A DNA stretch of 64,000 nucleotides from Flavobacterium sp. (GTDB lineage Bacteria > Bacteroidota > Bacteroidia > Flavobacteriales > Flavobacteriaceae): positions 62,001-126,000 of the forward strand of contig JAIPAM010000006.1 of the NCBI GenBank assembly GCA_021740105.1, read 5' to 3'. The notes under the pieces are model-generated. The model was not told the origin of the DNA. It ran no database searches and saw only the letters and a list, made by a program, of their open reading frames with translations. The position numbers and the translations under genes were made by a program. Positions 41,864 through 50,387 of the stretch are shown here, one piece after another; within the stretch, counting starts at the first letter, position 1, and each line of letters opens with the position of its first letter.

Positions 41864-43252
41864 TTATAAGTGAATCACTTCACCATAGGCATCAGCAACA
41901 GCTTCCATAACCGCTTCACTCATCGTTGGGTGTGGGTGGATAGCTTTTAGAATTTCATGCCCTGTTGTTTCTAATTTTCTAGCAACTACCGCTTCCGCAA
42001 TCATGTCGGTAACACCAGCACCAATCATATGACAACCCAACCATTCTCCGTATTTGGCATCAAAAATTACTTTTACAAATCCGTCAGGAGTTCCAGAAGC
42101 CTTTGCTTTTCCAGAAGCAGTGAACGGGAATTTTCCAATTTTTAAGTCGTATCCTTTTTCTTTAGCTTGTTTTTCTGTCAAACCTACAGAAGCAATTTCT
42201 GGTGTAGCATAAGTACAACCAGGTATATTTCCATAATCGATAGGATCTACATGCAATCCTGCTATTTTTTCTACACAAGTGATTCCTTCAGCAGAAGCAA
42301 CGTGTGCCAATGCAGGTCCTGGAACTATATCGCCAATAGCGTAATAACCTGGAATATTAGTTTGATAGAAATCATTTACAATAATTTTATCTCTATCAGT
42401 GGCAATTCCCACTTCTTCTAATCCAATATTTTCAAGGTTCGTTTTAATACCAACAGCTGAAAGTAAAATATCAGCTTCAATAACTTCTTCCCCTTTAGCT
42501 GTTTTAACATACGCTTTTACACCAGCACCTGAAGTATCGATTTTTTCAACAGATGAGTTGGTCATAATATTCACTCCTGCTTTTTTCATTGAACGTTCCA
42601 TTTGTTTAGAAATATCTTCATCTTCAAGAGGAACAATATTTGGAAGAAACTCTACAATAGTAACTTGAGTACCCATTGCATTGTAAAAATGTGCAAATTC
42701 AACTCCTATAGCACCTGAACCAACTACTATCATTGATTTAGGTTGTTTTTCTAATGTCATTGCTTTTCGGTAACCGATTACTTTTACTCCGTCTTGTGGT
42801 AAGTTGGGTAATTCACGTGAACGAGCTCCAGTTGCTATGATAATATGATCGGCATCATAATCTGTTACTTTACCATCGGCAGCGGTAACAGCTACTTTTT
42901 TACCTGGTTTCATTTTACCGAAACCGTCAATCACATCAATTTTATTTTTTTTCATTAGGAATTGCACTCCTTTGCTCATTCCGTCAGCAATTCCACGGCT
43001 GCGGCTTACTACAGCAGAGAAATCTTTATCAAATGAAGAAACTGACAAACCGTAATCAGAAGCGTGTTTAAGATAATCGAATACTTGCGCCGATTTTAGT
43101 AATGCTTTTGTTGGAATGCATCCCCAATTCAAGCAAACTCCACCTAAGTTTTCTTTTTCAATAACAGCAACTTTAAAACCCAATTGAGAGGCTCTAATTG
43201 CAGTTACATATCCTCCAGGTCCACTTCCTAAAACTATTACATCGTATTTCAT
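41864..43252 (-). CDS. lpdA: Dihydrolipoyl dehydrogenase (E3)
   Basis: A 462-residue FAD flavoprotein that reoxidises dihydrolipoamide for pyruvate and 2-oxoglutarate dehydrogenase complexes or the glycine cleavage system. FAD-binding GSGPGGYVTA (9-18), redox-active C40/C45 in GGVCLNWGCIPTK, NAD-binding GSGAIGVEF, the second FAD motif YAIGDI, and the C-terminal H439-P-H441-P...E446 base of the partner subunit. Length is normal. The other complex subunits are not in the window. Its leader is remarkable: the segment before the ATG is a tandem repeat that duplicates the start codon and leader upstream. Confidence 0.97.
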   Translation of the reverse strand: MKYDVIVLGSGPGGYVTAIRASQLGFKVAVIEKENLGGVCLNWGCIPTKALLKSAQVFDYLKHASDYGLSVSSFDKDFSAVVSRSRGIADGMSKGVQFLMKKNKIDVIDGFGKMKPGKKVAVTAADGKVTDYDADHIIIATGARSRELPNLPQDGVKVIGYRKAMTLEKQPKSMIVVGSGAIGVEFAHFYNAMGTQVTIVEFLPNIVPLEDEDISKQMERSMKKAGVNIMTNSSVEKIDTSGAGVKAYVKTAKGEEVIEADILLSAVGIKTNLENIGLEEVGIATDRDKIIVNDFYQTNIPGYYAIGDIVPGPALAHVASAEGITCVEKIAGLHVDPIDYGNIPGCTYATPEIASVGLTEKQAKEKGYDLKIGKFPFTASGKAKASGTPDGFVKVIFDAKYGEWLGCHMIGAGVTDMIAEAVVARKLETTGHEILKAIHPHPTMSEAVMEAVADAYGEVIHL

Positions 43253-43404
43253 TTTTTCTTATTTATTTAATTATGGTAAATATGCAGTCGCAAAAGCTCG
43301 TGTCATTTTTTTTCTTATTTATTTAATTATAGTAAAAATGCAGTCGCAACAGCTCGTGTCATTTTTTTTGTATTTATTTAATTATGGTAAAAAAGCTGTC
43401 GCAA
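43250..43404 (-). repeat. Tandem repeat array forming the lpdA leader
   Basis: Two full units (43250-43303, 54 bp; 43304-43359, 56 bp) and a partial third (43360-43404). On the lpdA strand each full unit runs from an ACACGAGCT start to an A-rich leader ending in ATG. The upstream ATG copies open 11-codon frames, 43271-43306 (MTRAFATAYLP) and 43327-43362 (MTRAVATAFLL). Differences are point changes and A/T-run lengths. This is a local duplication with possible leader-peptide function. Confidence 0.85.
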
Positions 43405-43471
43405 ATTTATGAATTAATTTTTATTTGATAATAGGAAAACGGTAATTAGTTAACCAATTTTCAAAGTCTAT

Positions 43472-45226
43472 TTATGAGTTTAAAGTGAACTGAGAATCGT
43501 ATAAGTTTTTATAATAACCCGAAGCTACATTTAATAATTCTTGGTGGGTTCCTTGCTCCACAATTAGTCCTTTATCCATTACTACAATTTTGTCAGCATT
43601 AATGATTGTTGCCAATCGATGCGCTATTATTATTGAAGTTCTGCCTTTAGTGATTGTTTCGGTTGCCTTTTGAATTAATTCCTCTGAATACATGTCGATA
43701 GATGAGGTTGCTTCATCCAAGATTAATATACTTGGATTACTAACATAGGCTCTTAAAAATGCAATTAATTGACGTTGTCCAGACGATAACATTACGCCAC
43801 GTTCTTTCACATTGTAGTCGTAACCACCGGGCAAACTAATAATGAAATCATTAACTCCGATTTTTTTGGCTGCAGCTACTACCTGCCCACGAGTAATATC
43901 AGGATTGTTAAGCGTGATGTTGTTTAATATCGTGTCGGCAAATAGGAAAACATCTTGTAAAACCACTGCAATTTGTTTTCTTAGTGAATCTAAAGTGTAA
44001 TCGTGAATGTTCTGATTATCTATATAAATCGTTCCGGAATTGATTTCATAAAAACGATTTAGCAAATTGATAATAGTCGTTTTTCCAGCGCCTGTAGCTC
44101 CAACTATTGCTATTGTTTGTCCTGGTTGTACACTTAAATTGATGCCTTTAATCACTTCTTCGTTGTCAATATAACTGAATTTTACTTCTTTGAATTCTAT
44201 TGCTCCTTCAAATGTTGGCGCTTCAATAGTTCCAATGTCTTGGATGTGCTCTTTGGTATCTAAAATTTCAAAAACACGATTGGCAGAAATCATTCCCATT
44301 TGCATTTCATTAAATTTATCCGCTATTTGACGCAATGGATTAAATAACATTCCAATATACATAGTGTAAGAAAAGATATCACCAAATGTGGTTGTAGTAT
44401 CACCATCTAAAATTCTAAAACCACCATAAAGAACTATAAAACTTAAGGTTAAGGAAGAAATAATATCAGCAATTGGGAAAAAGATGGAGTTGTAAAGAAT
44501 TGTTTTTATCCAAGCGTTTTTATGTTTGGCATTAATTTCTTTGAATTTCTCGTATTCAATAGTCTCTCTATTGAATAGTTGAACGATTTTCATTCCTGTA
44601 ACCCGCTCTTGTACAAATGTATTTAAGTTGGCTATTTGATTTCGTACTTCTTCAAAGGTCACTTGCATTTTGCGCTGGAAAATCCTTGTTACAAATACTA
44701 ATATTGGCATTGCAATAAACACAATAATCGTTAATTTCCAATTTTCATTCAACATAAAAACTAGAATGACAATCATTTTTAGCAAGTCACTTGCAATCAT
44801 AAATAGTCCTTGACTGAAAATTTTAGCAATGGATTCCATATCAGAAACCGACCTTGTAATTAATTGACCAACAGGAGCGGTATCGTAATATTTCATTTTG
44901 AAACTCAACATGTGCTTAAAGAGTTTAACCCGAACATCTTTTACAATATCTTGACCAAGCCAATTCGCCCAATAGACGAAGAAAAAGTTGGAGAGTACTT
45001 CAAGAATAAGAACAATTCCCATTAAAGTCACGTACCATAAAAGTCCTGCTTGATCGTGAGTTTTAATGTAATCATCGACAGTTAATTTTAATAAATAGGG
45101 ACGTAATGCAGCAAAAATAGATAGGAAAATTGCAAATAGAATAACACTATTAAATCGAAATTTATAGGGTTGAGCATATTTTAATATCCTTTTAAAAACA
45201 ATGGTATCGAATGCTTTTGCTTTCAT
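43472..45226 (-). CDS. ABC transporter, fused permease-ATPase (MsbA/LmrA-like exporter half)
   Basis: A 584-residue half-transporter. Six TM helices occupy about 25-320, then a cytoplasmic ATPase domain (about 345-580) with Walker A GATGAGKTT, Q-loop, signature LSSGQRQL, Walker B ILILDEATSSID and the H-loop IIAHRL. Homodimeric exporters of this type move lipids, peptides or drugs outward; the substrate is not evident. It follows truA by 44 bases and could share its transcript. The signature has Ser for the second Gly (LSSGQ rather than LSGGQ), a common tolerated change. Confidence 0.92.
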   Translation of the reverse strand: MKAKAFDTIVFKRILKYAQPYKFRFNSVILFAIFLSIFAALRPYLLKLTVDDYIKTHDQAGLLWYVTLMGIVLILEVLSNFFFVYWANWLGQDIVKDVRVKLFKHMLSFKMKYYDTAPVGQLITRSVSDMESIAKIFSQGLFMIASDLLKMIVILVFMLNENWKLTIIVFIAMPILVFVTRIFQRKMQVTFEEVRNQIANLNTFVQERVTGMKIVQLFNRETIEYEKFKEINAKHKNAWIKTILYNSIFFPIADIISSLTLSFIVLYGGFRILDGDTTTTFGDIFSYTMYIGMLFNPLRQIADKFNEMQMGMISANRVFEILDTKEHIQDIGTIEAPTFEGAIEFKEVKFSYIDNEEVIKGINLSVQPGQTIAIVGATGAGKTTIINLLNRFYEINSGTIYIDNQNIHDYTLDSLRKQIAVVLQDVFLFADTILNNITLNNPDITRGQVVAAAKKIGVNDFIISLPGGYDYNVKERGVMLSSGQRQLIAFLRAYVSNPSILILDEATSSIDMYSEELIQKATETITKGRTSIIIAHRLATIINADKIVVMDKGLIVEQGTHQELLNVASGYYKNLYDSQFTLNS

Positions 45227-45270
45227 ATTATTTTGATTGTGTAACTTGTATTGTTTGTTTAAAAAAGCAT

Positions 45271-46005
45271 TTATAGGTATTCATATTCAATTTTAGTTAG
45301 AAACAACCCTTGTGCCGGTACTGAAAAACCTGCTTCATTTCTATTTTTATTTTCAATAATTGAATTGAATTCGGAAAGGGTGATTTTATGTAATCCAACA
45401 TTTACAAGTGTTCCAACTATTGCACGAACCATATTTCTTAAAAACCGATCGGCTGTAATGGTAAATATTAATTGATTATTTTCTTGTTTCCAATAGGCCT
45501 CATAAATAGTACAATTAAAAGTATTCACGTCGGTATTTACTTTTGAAAAACATTGAAAATCGGTATGATTTAATAAAATTTTAGCCGCTTGATTCATCAA
45601 TTCTATCTCTAAATTTTGATGGTAATACCAGCTTTCTTCCGGAGAGAAAACGTCTTTTATAGAAGAAATATGATATTGATACGTTCTTTTTTTGGCATCG
45701 AAACGGGCGTGAGCCTCCTCATGAACGGAAATTATATCGTAAATCGCAATGTCTTTTGGAAGGTAGGAATTTAATTTATGTATTGTTGATTCTATGTCGA
45801 GGTTAGGAGCGTAATCAAAATGAGCAAACATTTCTCTCGCGTGGACTCCAGTATCAGTTCTTCCTGCACCCATGACATTTATTTCAGAATTTAGTATCAC
45901 AGAGAGGGCATTATTCAAAGTTTCTTGAACCGACGATGCGTTGGGTTGAACTTGCCAACCATGGTAATTTGTTCCGTTATATGCTAATTTTATGAAATAT
46001 CTCAA
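45271..46005 (-). CDS. truA: tRNA pseudouridine(38-40) synthase, TTG start
   Basis: A 244-residue enzyme that converts U38-U40 in the tRNA anticodon arm to pseudouridine. Start of the fold IKLAYNGTNYHGWQVQP (5-21), catalytic D51 in GAGRTDTGVHA, FDYAPN, and the C-terminal FLRNMVRAIVGTLV. Length matches the family. The start codon is TTG (46003-46005); no ATG upstream fits, and a TATCTTTA -7-like box lies 19 bases before it. The ABC exporter follows on the same strand. Confidence 0.95.
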   Translation of the reverse strand: MRYFIKLAYNGTNYHGWQVQPNASSVQETLNNALSVILNSEINVMGAGRTDTGVHAREMFAHFDYAPNLDIESTIHKLNSYLPKDIAIYDIISVHEEAHARFDAKKRTYQYHISSIKDVFSPEESWYYHQNLEIELMNQAAKILLNHTDFQCFSKVNTDVNTFNCTIYEAYWKQENNQLIFTITADRFLRNMVRAIVGTLVNVGLHKITLSEFNSIIENKNRNEAGFSVPAQGLFLTKIEYEYL

Positions 46006-46024
46006 GTGACTTATTTTGAAGCGG

Positions 46025-46032
46025 TAAAGATA
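46025..46032 (-). promoter_or_regulatory. Predicted -7 box for truA
   Basis: The minus strand reads TATCTTTA, one mismatch from TAnnTTTG, 19 bases before the TTG start at 46005. It supports that unusual start. Confidence 0.4.
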
Positions 46033-46131
46033 CTTATTAATTTTTTCGCTACGAAATTGATGGGGACCAAAGTTGATTGTTGAATATGATTTTTTATTTG
46101 GAATAGTAATGTTTAAATTTACCTCAAAATC

Positions 46132-46213
46132 CTAGCCCAGATTATAGTGAAAATCCTGCGCTTTTCAGCGCAGATTGAAGTGAAAAGCTGGAAATGGCTC
46201 CTAATAAAAAAAA
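46132..46213 (+). repeat. Structured intergenic repeat, copy 2, abutting a start codon
   Basis: The partner of 1452-1530. P1 is CCAG 46137-46140 with CTGG 46188-46191. P2 is AATC 46152-46155 with GATT 46173-46176, a bulged C at 46156, then TGCGCT/AGCGCA perfectly paired around loop TTTC. P3 is AGCTG/TGGCT with loop GAAA, using two G-U pairs. The first P2 pair changes from C-G in copy 1 to T-A here. The A-rich 3' tail runs straight into the ATG at 46214, so it doubles as the translation leader. Confidence 0.78.
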
Positions 46214-46708
46214 ATGAAAAAAATAGTACTTCTTTCCGATACGCACAGTCATATTGATGATACAATTTTGAAGTACATTAATTTGGCGGATGAAGTTTGG
46301 CATGCAGGCGATATTGGGGATTTGTCGGTTACCGATACCATTAAAAAGGTGAAGCCTTTGAGAGCTGTTTTTGGGAATATCGATGACGATAAAGCGCGAA
46401 TGGAATTTCCGTTACACAACCGATTTAGGTGTGAGGGAGTTGATGTTTGGATCACACATATTGGAGGTTATCCTGGAAAATACAATCCGAATATTAAAGC
46501 TGAAATGTTGAATAATCCTCCCAAATTGTTTATTTGTGGGCATTCTCATATTTTGAAAGTAATGTATGATAAAAAGCATGATTTATTGCATATGAATCCG
46601 GGAGCGGCTGGAATTAGTGGCTTTCACCAAATGAGAACCATGCTGCGATTTGAAATTGACGGGGAAAAAATTGCAAATTTGGAAATTATTGAAATCGGGA
46701 AGAAATAG
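46214..46708 (+). CDS. YfcE/MJ0936-type metallophosphoesterase
   Basis: A 164-residue calcineurin-like phosphodiesterase. All metal motifs are present: LLSDTHSH (D9, H11), GDIGD, GNIDDD, the THIGGYPG block with a histidine ligand, and GHSH near residue 116. Length is typical of the YfcE family, which hydrolyses phosphodiesters with manganese or nickel in vitro and whose physiological substrate is unclear. Cytoplasmic. Its leader is the structured repeat copy 2, which directly precedes the ATG; it ends at a hairpin terminator. Confidence 0.93.
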   Translation: MKKIVLLSDTHSHIDDTILKYINLADEVWHAGDIGDLSVTDTIKKVKPLRAVFGNIDDDKARMEFPLHNRFRCEGVDVWITHIGGYPGKYNPNIKAEMLNNPPKLFICGHSHILKVMYDKKHDLLHMNPGAAGISGFHQMRTMLRFEIDGEKIANLEIIEIGKK

Positions 46709-46759
46709 CAACTGATTCACAGATTTACTTTTAGAACTTTGTGGTTTAAAAAATAATAA

Positions 46760-46799
46760 GCGAAAAAAAACCCAAACTTTTGTTCGGGTTTTTCTTCGC
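46760..46799. terminator. Bidirectional terminator-like hairpin
   Basis: AAAACCCAAAC (46767-46777) pairs with GTTCGGGTTTT (46782-46792) with one mismatch around a TTTT loop; GCGAA and TTCGC form an outer stem. It lies between two convergent genes. Confidence 0.75.
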
Positions 46800-46821
46800 A
46801 TTAATAAACAAGTTTATAGGT

Positions 46822-47235
46822 TTATCGTAAGCGATCAGCAGATTTTACGAGATCTTCATCCTTCTTGATGGCTCTATTGGCCAAAGCCAAGAAAACGATA
46901 GCAACAATAGGAAGGAACATCCCAATACCTTTCTCAGAAACTTGAATTGCTTCTCCAGATAAATTTAGCGAACGATATACAAATAATCCTAATAAAATTA
47001 AGTTCAATATGATAGTCAATCTGTTAAGAACAAATTGGTGCTGTCTTTTTTTAAAATACATTGTACTTATTAAAGTTAATGTTGTAGATAATCCAAAAAG
47101 TACCGTGTAAAAAGAGTCGTTCATAAAACGAAACTCTTTTCCATCACTCATTGTAAATAGTGGAAAAACAAAAGGAAGAGCTCCTAAAATCACTAATGCA
47201 ATTAATAAATAGACGGTTTGAATTCTTTGAATCAT
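46822..47235 (-). CDS. DUF4293 family membrane protein
   Basis: A 137-residue protein with four hydrophobic segments (about 6-25, 45-62, 75-92, 110-128) and a polar C-terminus with Lys/Asp/Arg. This matches DUF4293, a Bacteroidota membrane family of unknown function. The ATG at 47233-47235 (MIQRIQTVYLL) is chosen over one seven codons upstream, because the -7 box at 47254-47261 overlaps that longer start. It is divergent from rho. Confidence 0.85.
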   Translation of the reverse strand: MIQRIQTVYLLIALVILGALPFVFPLFTMSDGKEFRFMNDSFYTVLFGLSTTLTLISTMYFKKRQHQFVLNRLTIILNLILLGLFVYRSLNLSGEAIQVSEKGIGMFLPIVAIVFLALANRAIKKDEDLVKSADRLR

Positions 47236-47253
47236 TATTGTAAATTGTAAAAA

Positions 47254-47261
47254 CAAAAATA
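47254..47261 (-). promoter_or_regulatory. Predicted -7 box for the DUF4293 gene
   Basis: The minus strand reads TATTTTTG, an exact TAnnTTTG match, 18 bases before the ATG at 47235. It rules out the longer start at 47256. Confidence 0.5.
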
Positions 47262-47417
47262 TTAATTAAAATTATAAAAAACACTATGATAATTAATAAT
47301 ATTTTGTATTATTGCACGACAAATACGTAAGTACTTCATCCTTTGGAGATTTCAGTTAAAAAAAATCACACATTCTTTATTTATTATTCCACAACAATTA
47401 AATTCAAATAACATTTT

Positions 47418-49121
47418 ATGTTTGAGATTTCTGTATTAAAAGAAATGAAGCTTTCTGAGCTTCAAGAAATTGCGAAAGCAGCTAATATTACCAAAATTAC
47501 CGGCGTTAAAAAAGAAGCATTAGTCAATCAAATTTTAGAAGTTCAATCTTCGGTTTCCGAGGGAAGTTCAGAGGAAAAATCCGATAAAACGAATGATGCT
47601 AAACCTAAAAGAGCTAGAATTTCTGTAGATAAAAAAGCGGAATCAATGTCTTTATTTTCTGAATCAGCGGAACCGTTAGAAGAAAACAAGGATGTTGTAA
47701 TTGAAGAAGTTCCAGCTGAAAGTCCAAAAGACAGAAAAGTGGTAAGGTTTAAAAAAGCTGATTTCGATGCTAAAGTTGAGGCAAAGGCAGCGGCAGAAAC
47801 TACTACTGATATTAGTCAAGAGGATAATGTTGAAGAAACACCTATCGTTCGACCTAAAAACCCAAACCAAAGTCAAAATCCGAATCAAAAACAAAATCCA
47901 AATCAAAACCCAAACCCAAATCAGAACCCAAATCAAGTTCCAAATGGAAATGTAAATCCAAATTTTAAAGGTAAGAAAAGTAATTTTGGTCATTCCGACT
48001 TTGAATTCGATGGAATTATTGAGAGCGAAGGGGTTTTAGAAATGATGTCAGAGGGTTATGGCTTCTTAAGATCTTCGGATTACAACTATTTAGCTTCTCC
48101 TGATGATATTTATTTATCAACTTCACAAGTTAGATTATTTGGTTTAAAAACCGGAGATACTGTAAAAGGGGTAGTTCGTCCTCCAAAAGAAGGAGAGAAA
48201 TTTTTCCCATTGGTTAAAATATTAAAAATAAACGGTCATGATCCACAAGTGGTTCGAGATCGAGTTTCATTTGAGCATTTAACACCAGTTTTTCCTTCTG
48301 AGAAATTCAGAATTGCCGAAAAACAAAGTACCATATCAACAAGAATTATCGATTTATTTTCTCCAATTGGAAAAGGGCAGCGTGGAATGATTGTGGCGCA
48401 ACCTAAAACGGGTAAAACTATGTTGTTGAAAGACATAGCAAATGCTATTGCCGCCAATCATCCTGAGGTTTATTTAATTGTACTTTTAATTGATGAGCGT
48501 CCTGAGGAGGTTACTGATATGCAACGAAGCGTTCGTGGAGAAGTTATTGCTTCTACTTTTGATAGAGAACCACAAGAACATGTAAAAATAGCCAATATTG
48601 TTTTGGAAAAAGCAAAGCGTTTAGTTGAATGCGGTCACGATGTGGTGGTATTATTGGATTCAATTACACGTTTAGCTCGAGCCTACAATACGGTACAACC
48701 CGCTTCTGGAAAAGTTTTAAGTGGAGGTGTTGACGCGAATGCTTTACAAAAACCAAAACGTTTTTTTGGAGCCGCTCGTAATGTTGAAAATGGAGGTTCT
48801 TTGAGTATTATTGCTACAGCACTTACAGAAACAGGATCTAAAATGGACGAAGTTATTTTTGAAGAATTCAAAGGTACAGGAAATATGGAATTGCAATTGG
48901 ATAGAAAAATTGCTAACAAACGTATTTTCCCTGCCATTGATTTAACCTCTTCAAGTACGCGTCGTGATGATTTATTATTAGATGAAAAAACGCTACAACG
49001 CATGTGGATTATGAGAAAATATCTTTCTGATATGAATCCGGTAGAGGCGATGGATTTCATTAATGACCGATTTAAGAAAACAAAGAACAATGAAGAATTT
49101 CTTATTTCTATGAATAATTAA
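47418..49121 (+). CDS. rho: Transcription termination factor Rho with disordered N-terminal insertion
   Basis: A 567-residue hexameric RNA helicase that ends transcription. Rho_N SAP-like domain (about 1-45, [17 protein letters not shown]), then a long acidic/basic linker and an Asn/Pro/Gln repeat region (about 148-181, repeats of NPNQ), the cold-shock-like RNA-binding domain (about 190-270, [15 protein letters not shown]), and the ATPase domain with P-loop PKTGKTM (about 329) and [22 protein letters not shown] and the Q/R-loop. E. coli Rho is about 420 residues, so the extra is the linker. In Bacteroides such a disordered region is reported to drive condensation of Rho. Own terminator downstream. 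Confidence 0.97.
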   Translation: MFEISVLKEMKLSELQEIAKAANITKITGVKKEALVNQILEVQSSVSEGSSEEKSDKTNDAKPKRARISVDKKAESMSLFSESAEPLEENKDVVIEEVPAESPKDRKVVRFKKADFDAKVEAKAAAETTTDISQEDNVEETPIVRPKNPNQSQNPNQKQNPNQNPNPNQNPNQVPNGNVNPNFKGKKSNFGHSDFEFDGIIESEGVLEMMSEGYGFLRSSDYNYLASPDDIYLSTSQVRLFGLKTGDTVKGVVRPPKEGEKFFPLVKILKINGHDPQVVRDRVSFEHLTPVFPSEKFRIAEKQSTISTRIIDLFSPIGKGQRGMIVAQPKTGKTMLLKDIANAIAANHPEVYLIVLLIDERPEEVTDMQRSVRGEVIASTFDREPQEHVKIANIVLEKAKRLVECGHDVVVLLDSITRLARAYNTVQPASGKVLSGGVDANALQKPKRFFGAARNVENGGSLSIIATALTETGSKMDEVIFEEFKGTGNMELQLDRKIANKRIFPAIDLTSSSTRRDDLLLDEKTLQRMWIMRKYLSDMNPVEAMDFINDRFKKTKNNEEFLISMNN

Positions 49122-49140
49122 AATTTTGAAATTATAAATA

Positions 49141-49171
49141 AAAAACTCCGATGAAAATCGGAGTTTTTTTA
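49141..49171 (+). terminator. Intrinsic terminator after rho
   Basis: A 12-bp perfect stem, AAAAACTCCGAT (49141-49152) with ATCGGAGTTTTT (49157-49168), a GAAA loop and a T run. The A run also allows use by the convergent nuclease gene. Confidence 0.88.
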
Positions 49172-49186
49172 TGAGGTAAAACTACA

Positions 49187-50281
49187 TTAATTTACACTTA
49201 TTTTCTTAGTAACAGAATTATTGTTGGATGTTAATTTTAAGAAATAAAACCCTTTAGGTAAATTATCTAATGTATAGTTTTCATTTATTTTTATTGGATT
49301 CTTGTATTCATTTATCAATTGTCCATTGATAGAAATCAATTGGATTGCATCAATTTTAGAAGTTGTGTTGATAGAAATAGATCCGATATTTGTTGGGTTT
49401 GGGTAAATTGAAATTGAATTTTCTAACTCAAATGAACTATTTTCTAACGCACTATTCCAAATTGCAGCAACATATTCTGGGTGATCGATATAAGGGTTTC
49501 TGTTTCCTTGAAAGGTATATACCGCATTATTTTTAGCAATTTCATAAGGACTTACGGGATCTAAATTATTCCAAGTAACTAAAATACTAGTGAAAGTATT
49601 AGTAAACACTTGGGTGGAAGTTCCATTGAACATGGTATAGTTCCATGATGTAATTTGATCTTCATATCTAGTAGCAAAATACAACAAACATCTAGCGATA
49701 TCCCCTTTAAATTCATCCAAAGGTTCAAAAACGGTGCCTACATAACCTGCTGAATAACCTGAATTCGTGTTACTTCCGAGTTTAGAACCATTGGTTGAGG
49801 TCCATGAAGCCACATTTACTTTTCCGTAAGGGAAATTGTCACGTACTCCATTTACTTTTCCATCGGTTGGCAGAACAAAATGAGCATCGGAATACATTGG
49901 ATAGGCAGAAGCCCAAACCGATTGAGGTAAGGTATGTTCTCTATTGTAGCAATCCCCTTCATTTGTATAATTTCCACATTGTTGCGTGGTTGTTGAAAAA
50001 TTATAACTGTCTGGTCCTGTTGGTCTTTCAGAATATACATCCAATAATGTATTGTCATTTTCATAATATCGATCTCTAAACGCACTTTGAGTAAATAAAG
50101 TCCACAAACCTCCATAATTAGAAGATGAGGTCAATGCATTTGTATTGTTATTTATGATATTAAAAAGTTGGGTTTTTAATGTATATCCTGTTCCCGTGGC
50201 TGTATTGTAATAACCAGCTGGGATTTGTGCATAACTTGTAAGACAAAATAGAACAGTTAGTAAAGTATAAATATATTTCAT
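49187..50281 (-). CDS. Secreted endonuclease I (EndA/NucM family) with T9SS sorting domain
   Basis: A 364-residue exported nuclease. Signal peptide 1-19 (SYAQ). Endonuclease I domain about 25-270: the beta-beta-alpha-Me motif CYNREHTLPQS with H116, followed by H134 and KVNGVRDN. A T9SS sorting domain is at about 290-364 (IYPNPTN to KKISVN). Family members cut DNA and RNA non-specifically outside the cell, usually for nutrient or phosphate gain. It is monocistronic and convergent with rho. Confidence 0.92.
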   Translation of the reverse strand: MKYIYTLLTVLFCLTSYAQIPAGYYNTATGTGYTLKTQLFNIINNNTNALTSSSNYGGLWTLFTQSAFRDRYYENDNTLLDVYSERPTGPDSYNFSTTTQQCGNYTNEGDCYNREHTLPQSVWASAYPMYSDAHFVLPTDGKVNGVRDNFPYGKVNVASWTSTNGSKLGSNTNSGYSAGYVGTVFEPLDEFKGDIARCLLYFATRYEDQITSWNYTMFNGTSTQVFTNTFTSILVTWNNLDPVSPYEIAKNNAVYTFQGNRNPYIDHPEYVAAIWNSALENSSFELENSISIYPNPTNIGSISINTTSKIDAIQLISINGQLINEYKNPIKINENYTLDNLPKGFYFLKLTSNNNSVTKKISVN

Positions 50282-50387
50282 AGATAATTATTATTGAGGG
50301 AATCAAATTTGATCTAAAATGATGTTTAGATAGTAATATTATTTGACATATTAAAAATTGCTTAACGAAATAAAATAGTAATAGTAA

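Noticed and set aside
43250..43404. CRISPR array
   Set aside because: The units are contiguous with no unique spacers, only two to three copies, and lie in a gene leader.
47676..47993. Ile/Trp-rich open frame opposite the Rho insert
   Set aside because: Antisense shadow of the NPNQ repeat; no start context.
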